Assembly (NCBI RefSeq): GCF_029168315.1
Contig: NZ_JARGYD010000001.1
Coordinates: 868,001 to 932,000 of the forward strand
Source of the DNA: Psychromarinibacter halotolerans
Lineage (GTDB): Bacteria; Pseudomonadota; Alphaproteobacteria; Rhodobacterales; Rhodobacteraceae
DNA: 64,000 nt
Direction of reading: 5' to 3'
Under the pieces are notes generated by a model. It made no database searches, was not told where the DNA came from, and saw only the letters and a list, made by a program, of their open reading frames with translations. Within the stretch, counting starts at the first letter, position 1. Each line of letters opens with the position of its first letter. A program made the position numbers and the translations under genes. Below, piece after piece: positions 27,222 to 36,153 of this stretch.

Positions 27222-27698
27222 TTACTCGGCCTCGAGCGGCGGGCCCGTAAACGTCTGGCCAAAACTTTCGGAAATCTTTTTCATCTCGTCCATTCCTTCC
27301 GGCATCTTCACGTGCTTGGAGGCGTCAAAGAACCCTTCGAAGCCTCCAGGCGCGACGACGACCAGCAATTTGCCGCCAGATTCTCCTAAAACGCGGAACG
27401 TGTGTTCGGCCCCCTTCGGGACATATGCCGCCTCTCCCTCTTTCACGATGATACGGTCGCCGTCGTTCAGGAACTCTGCCTCGCCCTCGAGCACCAACAG
27501 CGCCTCGCCCGCGTCCGCATGGACGTGCCGCGGCGGTCCGCCGGGACCAGAAAAGCGGACGGTGAACATGCCCATCTCTCCGTTAGAGTCGTCCTTTTCA
27601 AGGATGACCTGAACCTCTGATCCCTGCCACTCAATGGGCTCGTGCGCATGGGCCGTGGCCGCCAAGGCCAGCAAGGGCAGTGCGAAATAGGATTTCAT
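27222..27698 (-). CDS. Periplasmic cupin-domain protein
   Basis: 158 residues. ATG at 27698 has GGAGG 6 nt upstream and starts a signal peptide (MKSYFALPLLALAATAHAHE). One cupin barrel: motif 1 is GGPPRHVHADAGEALLVLEG (two His and a Glu metal ligands), motif 2 is PKGAEHTFRVLG. Single-domain cupins bind a metal and act as enzymes or sensors; the role here is unknown. Divergent from a membrane-bound CadC-like regulator, which may control it. Confidence 0.82.
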   Translation of the reverse strand: MKSYFALPLLALAATAHAHEPIEWQGSEVQVILEKDDSNGEMGMFTVRFSGPGGPPRHVHADAGEALLVLEGEAEFLNDGDRIIVKEGEAAYVPKGAEHTFRVLGESGGKLLVVVAPGGFEGFFDASKHVKMPEGMDEMKKISESFGQTFTGPPLEAE

Positions 27699-27720
27699 CG
27701 GGAACCTCCGGGTTGGGGAC

Positions 27721-29415
27721 ATGCCGCAAGCTTGGTCCGTTCGCGGCATTCGTTTAATGTCGAAAAGGAAGCTCACCGGACCGGCGCAGGGCAAACGAAG
27801 ACACGTGAAGATTTACGAATTCAAAAACGGAGATGTTATACTGGATGTCTCGACCGGCGCGCTGTCGGACCGTTCGGGTGAGGCTGTGGACCTGCGTCCG
27901 CAAACGCGCGACGTGCTGCGCCTGCTGGCGGAAAATCCGGGGCAAACCGTTGGCAAGGAGGTGTTCGCGCAAGAGGTCTGGGGCGGCCGCCAGGTCGGCA
28001 GCGACAGCCTCGTCCAGTGCATCGCAGAAATCCGCGCGGCGCTTGGCGACGAGGGCCGCGCCATCCTTCAGACGGTGCCGCGGAAAGGGTATCGGCTGAT
28101 CCTTTTCGAGACATCACAGGATAGGACGCAAGGTCAGACCGGCCCCTTCCGTCAGCTCGTGATCCTGGGGAGCGGCCTTGCAGTCGTCCTGTGCGTCGCA
28201 TTCGTCTGGATCGCCTGGCCCAAGCAGGATCCCGGCCCCGAAGTCGTTGCCGTTCTTCCTCTAGCCGATCTGAGCGCTGCGCCACACAAGGGCTATCTGA
28301 GCGACGCGGTCAGCGAGGGGATCATTACAGAGCTGGCCCGGTTTCCCCAGTTCAAGGTGATTGCCCGCACCTCGAGCTTTCAGTTTCGCGACGGCGCACG
28401 CGATATCCGCGAGATTGGCGACGTTCTGAGCGCGGATTACCTAGTGGAGGGAAGTCAGCAGTTCGACGGAGACAACCTGCGGGTGACGATCCAGCTGATT
28501 GATGCCCATGACGGACACCACCTGTATGCAGATCAATTCGACCGAGGGATCGAGGACCTTTTCCTGATCCAGGACGAAATCGTGCGTCAGGTCGCCTCTG
28601 TTCTGGGGCAGGCGATCATGGACGACCTGCCGCGGCGGGCGGCGTCCCGCGACGTAGATTCTCGTCTGCGCGGAATGCAGGCCCGCCAGATCATGACCCA
28701 GTTCAACCACGAGAACTGGACACGTGCGATGGCGCTGGAACAGACCTCGCTGCGAGAGGAGCCGCAGTCTCCTTGGGGGTATATCGGGGTCGCGTTGATG
28801 CTTGTGAACGGCTCCTTCCAGGGTTGGACCGATCCCGAGATTGACGCTCTCGCCGAGGCTGCAGGTCTTGCCCGCAAAGCGCTCAGGATAGCGCCGGGCA
28901 ACTATATGTCCCACTACACGTTGGCCCGGGTTGTTTCAGCGCAGGGCGACAATCGCGAGGCGCTGATCCACTACCAACGTGCAGCCGAGCTAAACCCGTC
29001 GGATTCAATCGTCCTTATCGCGATGAGCGAACCGTTGATATTCACCGGGCAGACCGACCGCGCGATCGAGGTGCTTCTGGCGGCCAAAGCGGTCGATCCA
29101 CTGCACGGCGACTGGCTGCGATGGCAGTTGGGAGCGGCCTATTGGCAGAAAGGCGACTGCGAGAAGGGGCTGGAAGAAATGAAGGCGATGACCAACCCGC
29201 CGATCCCATCCCGCAAGTCACTGGCGGCCCTCTATATCTGTCTTGGACGATTGGAGGAGGCCAGGAAAGAAATGGCGGAATTCATGGGGGCCCGGCCCAA
29301 TCACGACCTGACGTCTGAAATTCGGTTTGCGCCGTCAACATGGAAACCCGAAGGGATGGCCAAGCGCTGGCTCAGTGCGATGGCCGACGCGGGGATGCCT
29401 GCACGGCAGGATTAG
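27721..29415 (+). CDS. Membrane-anchored CadC-like winged-helix regulator with TPR sensor domain
   Basis: 564 residues from ATG 27721; starts at 27757 (ATG) or 27805 (GTG, beginning at the conserved KIYEFKNGD) are also possible and none has a strong ribosome site. Order: OmpR/CadC-type DNA-binding domain (about 30-130; LRPQTRDVLRLLAENPGQ, VPRKGYRLI), one membrane helix (about 145-167, LVILGSGLAVVLCVAFVWIAW), a FlgO-like domain common in cyclase/TPR regulators (VAVLPLADLS, YLSDAVSEGI, ADYLVEGSQ), then TPR-like helices (about 320-530). DNA binding in the cytoplasm and sensing outside the membrane are inferred. Divergent from the cupin gene, its likely target. Confidence 0.85.
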   Translation: MPQAWSVRGIRLMSKRKLTGPAQGKRRHVKIYEFKNGDVILDVSTGALSDRSGEAVDLRPQTRDVLRLLAENPGQTVGKEVFAQEVWGGRQVGSDSLVQCIAEIRAALGDEGRAILQTVPRKGYRLILFETSQDRTQGQTGPFRQLVILGSGLAVVLCVAFVWIAWPKQDPGPEVVAVLPLADLSAAPHKGYLSDAVSEGIITELARFPQFKVIARTSSFQFRDGARDIREIGDVLSADYLVEGSQQFDGDNLRVTIQLIDAHDGHHLYADQFDRGIEDLFLIQDEIVRQVASVLGQAIMDDLPRRAASRDVDSRLRGMQARQIMTQFNHENWTRAMALEQTSLREEPQSPWGYIGVALMLVNGSFQGWTDPEIDALAEAAGLARKALRIAPGNYMSHYTLARVVSAQGDNREALIHYQRAAELNPSDSIVLIAMSEPLIFTGQTDRAIEVLLAAKAVDPLHGDWLRWQLGAAYWQKGDCEKGLEEMKAMTNPPIPSRKSLAALYICLGRLEEARKEMAEFMGARPNHDLTSEIRFAPSTWKPEGMAKRWLSAMADAGMPARQD

Positions 29416-29825
29416 ACTTCGATGAACCACATATTGCTCGGGGAGCTCAAGTTAAGACCAAGTGGACGACAAGCCACCGACGCGTCGCGAAATCTATGCC
29501 AGCTTCTATGATATACAATCGACAGGTCCAGTAGTTTTCACGCTTCCTTGGCCTGCCTCGCCGTTTTCACCGGGCAAACTCTTGTTCATTGGTCAGTGAT
29601 AGACTCCTCCTCACGCTGAGAGACTACGACCACTCGACGCTGCAGAGCGGACGTTCGAACTAAACGCAGCGAACGACCGCTTTCCGCCCTTTTAGACAAA
29701 CCGCCTCGTCTGCGCCGCAAGCAAAACCCGTTCCCCACCCACGACAGATCCCCCACACCACCAAAAAGGGCCACGCCGAACTCCGGCGCGGCCCTTCCGC
29801 ATAACAACCGTCTGACGTCAGACCG
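29416..29825. other. 410-bp intergenic region between convergent genes
   Basis: Lies between the CadC-like regulator and acnB, which converge. Apart from the acnB terminator at 29763-29796 I see no gene, repeat or second hairpin with a T-run. Base composition is lower in GC than the flanking genes. Confidence 0.5.
29763..29796 (-). terminator. Rho-independent terminator of acnB
   Basis: On the minus strand GGGCCGCGCCG pairs with CGGCGTGGCCC (one mismatch) around a GAGTT loop and is followed by TTTTTGG. It lies 30 nt downstream of the acnB stop. Confidence 0.85.
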
Positions 29826-32615
29826 TCAGAAATGCACCGACCGGCCGGTGCCCGCGGCTGCGGTGGGCGGGGCGAACTTGGTCAGGTCGATGCCTTCCAC
29901 GGCGGTCTTGTACTCGTCCGAGCTGGGCGTGCGGCCGAGGATGGCGGACAACACCACGACCGGGGTCGAGGCCAGCAGGGACTCGCCCTTCTTCTCGGCG
30001 CTGTCTTCCACCACGCGGCCCTGGAACAGGCGGGTCGAGGTCGCAAGGACGGTGTCGCCCTTCGCGGCCTTTTCCTGATTGCCCATGCACAGGTTACAGC
30101 CGGGGCGTTCCAGATACAGGATGTTCTCGTACTCGGTCCGCGCCTGCGCCTTCGGGAACAGGTCGTCGAACTCGAAGCCCGAGTACTTCTGCAGGATCTC
30201 CCAGTCGCCTTCCTCTTTCAGCTCGTCGATGATGTTGTAGGTCGGCGCGGCGACGACCAGCGGGGCGTTGAACTCGACCTTGCCGTTGGCTTTCTCAAGG
30301 TTCTTGAGCATCTGCGCGACGATCTTCATGTCGCCCTTGTGAACCATGCACGAGCCGACGAAGCCAAGGTCCACCTTCTTCTCGCCGCCGTAGAAGGACA
30401 CGGGGCGGATGGTGTCATGGGTATAGCGGCGCGACGGGTCGGCGTTGTTCACGTCCGGGTCGGCGATCATCGGCTCGTCGATCAGGTCGAGGTCGACGAC
30501 CACTTCGGCGAAGTACTTCGCGTTGTCATCGGGCATCAGCGCGGGCTTCTCGCCGGACTTGATCTCGGCGATGCGCTTGTCGGCCTTGGCGACCAGACCG
30601 GCCAGCGTGCCGGCGGCGTTGTCCATGCCCTTGTCGATCATCACCTGGATGCGGTCCTTGGCCAGCTCCAGCGAGCCGATCAGGGTTTCGTCGTTCGAGA
30701 TGCAGATCGACGCCTTGGCCTTCATCTCGGCCGTCCAGTCGGTGAAGGTAAAGGCCTGGTCCGCCAGCAGGGTGCCGATGTGCACCTCGATCACGCGGCC
30801 CTGGAACACGTTGTCGCCGTGCTGCTGAAGCATCTGCATCTGGGTGGCGTGCACCACGTCGCGGAAGTCCATGTGCGGCGCCATCGTGCCCTTGAACGTC
30901 ACCTTTACCGAGTCCGGGATCGGCATGGTCGCCTCGCCCGTCGCCAGAGCCAGCGCCACGGTGCCCGAGTCGGCGCCGAAGGCCACGCCCTTGGACATGC
31001 GGGTGTGGCTGTCGCCACCCACGATGATGTCCCAGTCGCTGACGGTGATGTCGTTCAGCACCTTGTGGATGACGTCAGTCATCGCGTGGTATCCGTCCTT
31101 CGGATCCCGCGCGGTGATCAGGCCGAAGGTGTTCATGAAGGACATCAGCTTGGGAATGTTGGCCTGCGCCTTCTTGTCCCAGACCGACGCGGTGTGGCAG
31201 CCCGACTGATACGCCCCGTCGACGCTGGGCGAGATGATCGTCGCGGCCATCGCCTCCAGTTCCTGCGCGGTCATCAGGCCGGTGGTGTCCTGCGAGCCGA
31301 CGATGTTCACCTTCACCCGCACGTCCGAACCGGCGTGCAGGGTCTTGCCCGGCGTGGTGCCGCGGGCGTTGGCGTTGAAGATCTTCTCGACCGCGGTCAG
31401 GCCCTGCCCTTCGTGGCTGACTTCCTTCGACGGCGCGAAGACGGCAGGCGGGGTGACGCCCAGCGTTTCGGCGGCGAAGGTCTGCAGCATCTTGCCGAAG
31501 ACGACGGCATAGGACCCGCCGGCCTTCATGAACTCGACCTTCTGCGGCGTGAAGGCAGAGGACACGTCGGCCAGTTCCTCGCCGTCTTCGCTGCGCAGGG
31601 TCTTGGTCTTGGTGTCGATCTTCAGGACGGTGCCCGTCTCGACCGAGTATTTCTGGTCAAGGATCGGGTTGCCTTCGTTGTTCAGGATCGGCTTGCCGTC
31701 GCTGTCGACCTTCTTGACCCAGTTCTTCAGGTCCAGACCGATGCCGCCGGTCACGCCAACGGTGGTCAGGAAGATCGGCGAAATGCCGTTGGTGCCCGCA
31801 ACGACGGGGGCGATGTTGACGAAGGGCACATAGGGGCTGGCCTTCTTGCCGGTCCACAGCGCCACGTTGTTCACGCCGGACATCCGCGAGGACCCGACGC
31901 CCATCGTGCCCTTTTCCGCGATCAGCATCACGCGCTTGCCGGGGTGCTGCAGCTTCAGCGCCTCGATCTCTTTCTGCGCCGCCTCGTTGATCATGCACTT
32001 GCCGTGCAGTTCACGGTCCGACCGCGAGTGCGCCTGATTGCCCGGCGACAGCAGGTCGGTCGAGATATCGCCCTCGGCGGCGATGTAGGTCACGACCTCG
32101 ACCTCGTCCTCGACGTCAGGCAGCTTGGTGAAGAATTCGGCCTGCACGTAGCTTTCAAGGATCTCCTTGGCGACCGGGTTGCCCGCCTTGTAGGCGTCGG
32201 CCAGACGGCCGGTGTCGGCCTCGTACAGGAACACCTGCGTCTTCAGCACCTCGGCCGCCTGCTTGGCGATCTCGGCGTCGTCCCCCAGCGCAAGGTCCAG
32301 CAGCACGCCAACCGACGGGCCGCCTTTCATGTGCGACAGCAGTTCGAACGCGAAGGCCGGGGTGATTTCCGGGACCGTCGTGTCGCCGACGATGATCTTC
32401 TTCAGGAACGCCGCCTTCACGCCCGCAGCACTCGTGGTGCCCGGCAGCGTGTTGTAGATGAAGAAGTCCAGCGAGTCCTTGCGGTGCGGGTTGTCCGCAT
32501 CCTCGATCTGCGCGATCAGCTCGGCGACCAGCGCGCCGTCGTCGATGGGCTTGGGGTGCAGCCCCTCGCCTTTCCGCGTTTCGATTTCGTTCAGGTACTC
32601 GGCGTACAAGCTCAT
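29826..32615 (-). CDS. acnB: Bifunctional aconitate hydratase 2 / 2-methylisocitrate dehydratase AcnB
   Basis: 929 residues, the length of AcnB. N-terminal HEAT-like domain (MSLYAEYLNEIETRKGEGLH), swivel domain, then the aconitase core with Fe-S ligand cysteines in GCHTASVWDKK and in GCNLCMGN near the C-terminus, plus GGDSHTRMSKGV. It converts citrate to isocitrate in the TCA cycle and can act on 2-methyl-cis-aconitate in propionate catabolism. Monocistronic, with its own promoter (32704-32731) and terminator. Cytoplasmic. Confidence 0.97.
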   Translation of the reverse strand: MSLYAEYLNEIETRKGEGLHPKPIDDGALVAELIAQIEDADNPHRKDSLDFFIYNTLPGTTSAAGVKAAFLKKIIVGDTTVPEITPAFAFELLSHMKGGPSVGVLLDLALGDDAEIAKQAAEVLKTQVFLYEADTGRLADAYKAGNPVAKEILESYVQAEFFTKLPDVEDEVEVVTYIAAEGDISTDLLSPGNQAHSRSDRELHGKCMINEAAQKEIEALKLQHPGKRVMLIAEKGTMGVGSSRMSGVNNVALWTGKKASPYVPFVNIAPVVAGTNGISPIFLTTVGVTGGIGLDLKNWVKKVDSDGKPILNNEGNPILDQKYSVETGTVLKIDTKTKTLRSEDGEELADVSSAFTPQKVEFMKAGGSYAVVFGKMLQTFAAETLGVTPPAVFAPSKEVSHEGQGLTAVEKIFNANARGTTPGKTLHAGSDVRVKVNIVGSQDTTGLMTAQELEAMAATIISPSVDGAYQSGCHTASVWDKKAQANIPKLMSFMNTFGLITARDPKDGYHAMTDVIHKVLNDITVSDWDIIVGGDSHTRMSKGVAFGADSGTVALALATGEATMPIPDSVKVTFKGTMAPHMDFRDVVHATQMQMLQQHGDNVFQGRVIEVHIGTLLADQAFTFTDWTAEMKAKASICISNDETLIGSLELAKDRIQVMIDKGMDNAAGTLAGLVAKADKRIAEIKSGEKPALMPDDNAKYFAEVVVDLDLIDEPMIADPDVNNADPSRRYTHDTIRPVSFYGGEKKVDLGFVGSCMVHKGDMKIVAQMLKNLEKANGKVEFNAPLVVAAPTYNIIDELKEEGDWEILQKYSGFEFDDLFPKAQARTEYENILYLERPGCNLCMGNQEKAAKGDTVLATSTRLFQGRVVEDSAEKKGESLLASTPVVVLSAILGRTPSSDEYKTAVEGIDLTKFAPPTAAAGTGRSVHF

Positions 32616-32703
32616 GGCGATCCCTACGAGTCAGTGTTGGACTGGGCTGGAGCACCGGGCGGCAAACGCGCCCGGTCCGCGGCGGCAAAATTCTGTATGC
32701 GGC

Positions 32704-32731
32704 AGTATACCAAACCGATATTCAAGGCAAG
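32704..32731 (-). promoter_or_regulatory. Candidate sigma-70 promoter of acnB
   Basis: Minus strand has CTTGCC (32731-32726) and TATACT (32709-32704) separated by 16 bp, giving a leader of about 90 nt before the acnB ATG at 32615. Weak -35, good -10. Confidence 0.4.
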
Positions 32732-32789
32732 AGACAAGGATCGCACCCGCCGGACGGGATGGCGCCCCGCCGGTTCGCGGACCGGACCG

Positions 32790-33815
32790 CTAGACGTGGT
32801 GGCCGCCGCCCTCGACGATCTCCAGCGCCCGCACCGCAAAGCGCCGCGCCAAGGGCGCTAGCCGGTCGGCATCCTCGCCGGCGGCGCTGCCGGCACGGGC
32901 GCGGTCGGCGATGCCCACGAAGATGACCGCGAAGCGGAACAGCGCGAAGACCTCGTGGAACGGCAGCAGCGGCGCGACGTCCGGCGCCCCGGCGCGATAG
33001 CGGGCGACGAACTCTGCCTGCGTCGGGATGCCCTCTGCCGCAAGGTCCAGCCCCAGCAGCCCGCCGTATTCGTCGGGCGCGGAATGCCACGGCATCGCGC
33101 AGAACCCGACATCCGCTAGCGGGTGCCCCAGCGTGGATAGCTCCCAGTCTAGGATGGCGACGACGCGCGGCTCGGTCGGGTGGAACAGCATGTTGCCCAT
33201 CCGGAAATCGCCATGCGCCAGCCGGACCATGCCGTCATCCTCGGGCATGTTTTCGGGCAGCCACTCGACCAGCCGGTCGATCTGGGGGATCGGTTCGCTG
33301 TCGGACTCGTGCCATTGCCGGGTCCACCGGGCCAGTTGGCGTCCGAAATAGTTGCCGGGCTTGCCGTAATCCTCCAACCCGACCTCGGCGGGCCGGACTG
33401 CGTGCATCCGGGCCAGTGCATCCGCCAGCCCCATCCAGATCCCGCGCCGTTCGGCGACAGGCAGGTCCGGCAGCGCGCAATCCTCGAACACGCGGCCCTC
33501 GACCCGTTCCATCAGGTAGAACGGCGTGCCCAGCACCCCGTCATCCTCTTCGATCAGGATCGGGCGGGCGACGGGAACACCGGCGGGGTGCAGCGCCCCC
33601 AGAACCCGGTATTCGCGTTCGATGGCATGGGCGCCGGGCAGGATCGGGCCCACGGGTTTCTTACGCAGGACCATCCGCGCAGTGCCGTGATTGACGAAAT
33701 AGGTCGGGTTCGACTGCCCGCCCGAGATCCTTTCGACCTCTAGCCGCCCTGCCCCGAACGCCGCGTCCAGATACCGGCCAAGCGCCGCCTTGTCGAAATC
33801 AAGGCTGCCGCTCAT
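32790..33815 (-). CDS. Aminoglycoside phosphotransferase-fold kinase, ACAD11/FadE36-type
   Basis: 341 residues from ATG 33815, which overlaps the stop of the acyl-CoA dehydrogenase gene (ATGA). APH/choline-kinase fold: SGGQSNPTYF nucleotide loop near 31-40, ERVEG hinge, catalytic loop HGDFRMGN (H201) and metal motif LDWELSTLG (D223). This is the close family of the kinase half of eukaryotic ACAD10/11 and bacterial FadE36 or LvaA-type enzymes, not an antibiotic-resistance gene. By family knowledge such kinases may phosphorylate 4-hydroxyacyl-CoA so that the paired dehydrogenase-fold enzyme can eliminate phosphate. Last gene of the nine-gene ridA-liv operon. A frame extension upstream to 34529 crosses the dehydrogenase gene and is not coding. 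Confidence 0.88.
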   Translation of the reverse strand: MSGSLDFDKAALGRYLDAAFGAGRLEVERISGGQSNPTYFVNHGTARMVLRKKPVGPILPGAHAIEREYRVLGALHPAGVPVARPILIEEDDGVLGTPFYLMERVEGRVFEDCALPDLPVAERRGIWMGLADALARMHAVRPAEVGLEDYGKPGNYFGRQLARWTRQWHESDSEPIPQIDRLVEWLPENMPEDDGMVRLAHGDFRMGNMLFHPTEPRVVAILDWELSTLGHPLADVGFCAMPWHSAPDEYGGLLGLDLAAEGIPTQAEFVARYRAGAPDVAPLLPFHEVFALFRFAVIFVGIADRARAGSAAGEDADRLAPLARRFAVRALEIVEGGGHHV

Positions 33816-35020
33816 CCCTGCGCCACGTCCCACGACCAGAAATCGCGGCCTTCGGCGGTCAGCGTGCGTTCCAGCACCATCTTGTGCACCTCGTCCGCGC
33901 CGTCGACCAGCCGCGCCTGCCGGGCATAGCGGTAGATCCATTCCAGCGGCGTGTCGGCGGAATAGCCGCGCGCGCCGTTGATCTGGATCGCCGTATCGGC
34001 GGCCCGGTGCAGCAGGTTGGCGACGTGGATCTTGGCCATCGACACCTCTTTGCGGGCAAACGAGCCCTGATCCAGCGCCCACGCCGCTTTCATCACCAGC
34101 AGGCGCCCCATTTCGATCTGCATCGCAAGATCGCCGAACATCATGCGGATACTTTCCCGCTCGATCAGTTTCTGCCCGAACCCCTCGCGCCGCTGGGCGT
34201 ACTCGGTTGCGATCTCGACGCATTTCTTCGACAGGCCCAGCCAGCGCATGCAATGGGTCAGCCGCGCCACGCCCAGCCGCATCTGCGTGACCTTCAGCCC
34301 GTCGCCCTCGTTCAGCAGCACATTCTCGGCGCCGACCTCCAGCCCGTCGAAGTCCAGTTCGCAGTGGCCGCCGTGTTCCTCGGGCCCCATGATCGGAATC
34401 CGCCGCCGGATCGACCAGCCGGGCTGGTCCGCGTCGAACAGGAAGGCGGTCAGCCCCTTGCGGGCATCGTCCGAGGTTTTGGCCACAAGGATGAAATGCT
34501 GCGCATCGCCCGCGCCGGTGATGAACCACTTCTGGCCGTCGATGACATAACCGCCGCCGTCCCGCCGCGCCGTGGTGCCGATCATCGACGGGTCAGAGCC
34601 GCCGCCGGGATGCGGTTCCGTCATCGCAAAGGACGACCGGACCTGTCCCGCCACGATGGGCGCCAGCCAGCGTTCCTTTTGCTCGGGCGTGCCCGCCGCC
34701 TCCAGCACCATCATGTTGCCATCGTCGGGCGCTGCCGAGTTGAACACCACCGGCCCGAAGATCGACCGTTGCATTTCTTCGTAACAGACCGCCATGCCCA
34801 CGCGGCCCAGTTCCTGCCCGCCGGTCTCTTTCTTCAGTTGCAGGCACCACAGGCCTTCCGAGCGGGCCTTCTGCCGCAGCCGTTCCAGCGGTCCGGCGGC
34901 GATGTTGTCGTGGGCATCATAGTTTGCGCGATCGGCCTCGACCGGCAGGATCTCGTCCTCGACGAAGCGGGCGATACGCGCGCGAAAATCCTCGACGCGC
35001 GGTGAAATGGTGAAATCCAA
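33812..35020 (-). CDS. Acyl-CoA dehydrogenase, ACAD10/11-like
   Basis: 402 residues with complete acyl-CoA dehydrogenase layout: N-terminal helical domain (MDFTISPRVEDFRARIARFV), beta domain with the FAD/substrate segment SFAMTEPHPGGGSDPSMI and WFITGAGDAQH, C-terminal helical domain with QRREGFGQKL, QINGARGYSADTPLEW and the RYARQARLVDGADEVHK tail. The family is the one found fused or adjacent to APH-fold kinases (ACAD11, FadE36). Overlap with the downstream kinase gene implies a joint function, probably on a 4-hydroxy or other hydroxylated acyl-CoA; a plain alpha,beta-dehydrogenation is the alternative. Confidence 0.9.
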   Translation of the reverse strand: MDFTISPRVEDFRARIARFVEDEILPVEADRANYDAHDNIAAGPLERLRQKARSEGLWCLQLKKETGGQELGRVGMAVCYEEMQRSIFGPVVFNSAAPDDGNMMVLEAAGTPEQKERWLAPIVAGQVRSSFAMTEPHPGGGSDPSMIGTTARRDGGGYVIDGQKWFITGAGDAQHFILVAKTSDDARKGLTAFLFDADQPGWSIRRRIPIMGPEEHGGHCELDFDGLEVGAENVLLNEGDGLKVTQMRLGVARLTHCMRWLGLSKKCVEIATEYAQRREGFGQKLIERESIRMMFGDLAMQIEMGRLLVMKAAWALDQGSFARKEVSMAKIHVANLLHRAADTAIQINGARGYSADTPLEWIYRYARQARLVDGADEVHKMVLERTLTAEGRDFWSWDVAQG

Positions 35021-35133
35021 GAACAGGCTCCTCCCTCTGCCGGTCCCGGCGGTGCGAACCGCCGACTTGCGGCAAGCCTAGCAGAAGGATCGGCGCCGGG
35101 TCTCGCCCCGCGTGACGACCGGCGGGACGGATC

Positions 35134-36090
35134 TTAAAGGTCGACCTCTGTCCCCAGCCCAAGTGCGCGCGCACTGGCCAGCGCCGCTTGCCCCACGGCA
35201 AGGTCCTGCGCCGCGATGCCCAGTGACTTGAACAGCGTGATGTCCGTCGCGGCGCCGCGCCCGGGCGCGTGGCCGGCGATCACGTCCTGCAACTGGGTGC
35301 CTGCATGGTCCGCCGCCACGGCGCCCTCGGATCGCGCCAGCAGCAGCTCTCCGCACTCGGTTTCCGCCTGCGCGGCCGAGTCGAGGATTAGCCGGGACGC
35401 CGCGACAAGATCGCCCGCGATTTCGCGGGCGGTCGGGCGGCTGGCGCCGACGGCGTTCACATGGGTGCCGGGGCAAATATCGCGCACCGCAAGGATCGGC
35501 TCGTAGGCGCCGGTGACGGTGCAGACGATGTCCGCGCCAAGGGTCGCCTCGCGGACCGTATCCGCCTTGAACAAGGCAAGTTCGGCAGCCAGCGCCGACG
35601 CGTTCGACCGCGCCCAAAGGGTGAAGACCGCAGACGGGTACAGCGACCGAAGCGCGGCGACATGGCTGCGGGCCTGCGTGCCGCCGCCGAGGATCGCGAT
35701 GCGGGTCGGGTCCGGGTTGGCAAGCGCGACCGTGGCCACGGCGCTGGCGGCGGCGGTGCGCAGCGCGGTGACGCTGGTGGCGTCGATCATCGCAAGCGGC
35801 TGGCCAGTGCGGCCGTCCGCCAACATGACGAACCCTTGGTGGCTGTCCAGCCCGTGTGAGCGGTTGTCCGGGCCGACCAGCACCACCTTCATGGCCCAAG
35901 ACCCGTCTTCGGACAGGTCCGCGACCGGCATGACACCCATCAGCGCTCGCCTCGGACCGGCGGACAGCTGGTGGCGCGGGAAGGTGCCGATCTGGTCGCG
36001 CGACAGCCGCAGGAACGCGTCGCGCACGGCATCGAACGCCAGCGCGGGCGACACCGCGCGGCGGACGTCATCGGCAGAAAGGATCAGCAT
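35134..36090 (-). CDS. Ornithine cyclodeaminase / mu-crystallin family protein
   Basis: 318 residues. Typical opening MLILSADDVRRAVSPALAFD, substrate-binding residues in WAMKVVLV, and a Rossmann NAD(P) site IAILGGGTQARSHVAALRSL at about residue 132. Family members are ornithine cyclodeaminase, alanine dehydrogenase, ketimine reductase (mu-crystallin) or opine-type enzymes, so the substrate is open. Its place between a Liv-type importer with RidA upstream and an acyl-CoA dehydrogenase suggests deamination of an imported amino acid via an imine, with RidA clearing the reactive imine. Confidence 0.88.
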   Translation of the reverse strand: MLILSADDVRRAVSPALAFDAVRDAFLRLSRDQIGTFPRHQLSAGPRRALMGVMPVADLSEDGSWAMKVVLVGPDNRSHGLDSHQGFVMLADGRTGQPLAMIDATSVTALRTAAASAVATVALANPDPTRIAILGGGTQARSHVAALRSLYPSAVFTLWARSNASALAAELALFKADTVREATLGADIVCTVTGAYEPILAVRDICPGTHVNAVGASRPTAREIAGDLVAASRLILDSAAQAETECGELLLARSEGAVAADHAGTQLQDVIAGHAPGRGAATDITLFKSLGIAAQDLAVGQAALASARALGLGTEVDL

Positions 36091-36153
36091 GTCAGGGAAT
36101 TCTTTGGGATCGTCCGGCGCAGGGATCAGCCCCCGCGCCGGACTGTGACCGGC

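Noticed and set aside
29832..32861. 1,009-codon + strand frame opposite acnB
   Set aside because: Antisense of a clear AcnB; no domain, and its composition is that of a shadow frame.
32790..33815. Antibiotic-resistance aminoglycoside phosphotransferase
   Set aside because: Fold family fits, but the overlap with an acyl-CoA dehydrogenase gene and the ACAD11-like motif set point to acyl-CoA metabolism.
33816..34529. Upstream extension of the APH-fold kinase
   Set aside because: It overlaps the acyl-CoA dehydrogenase in another frame; the conserved start is ATG 33815 with an ATGA overlap.
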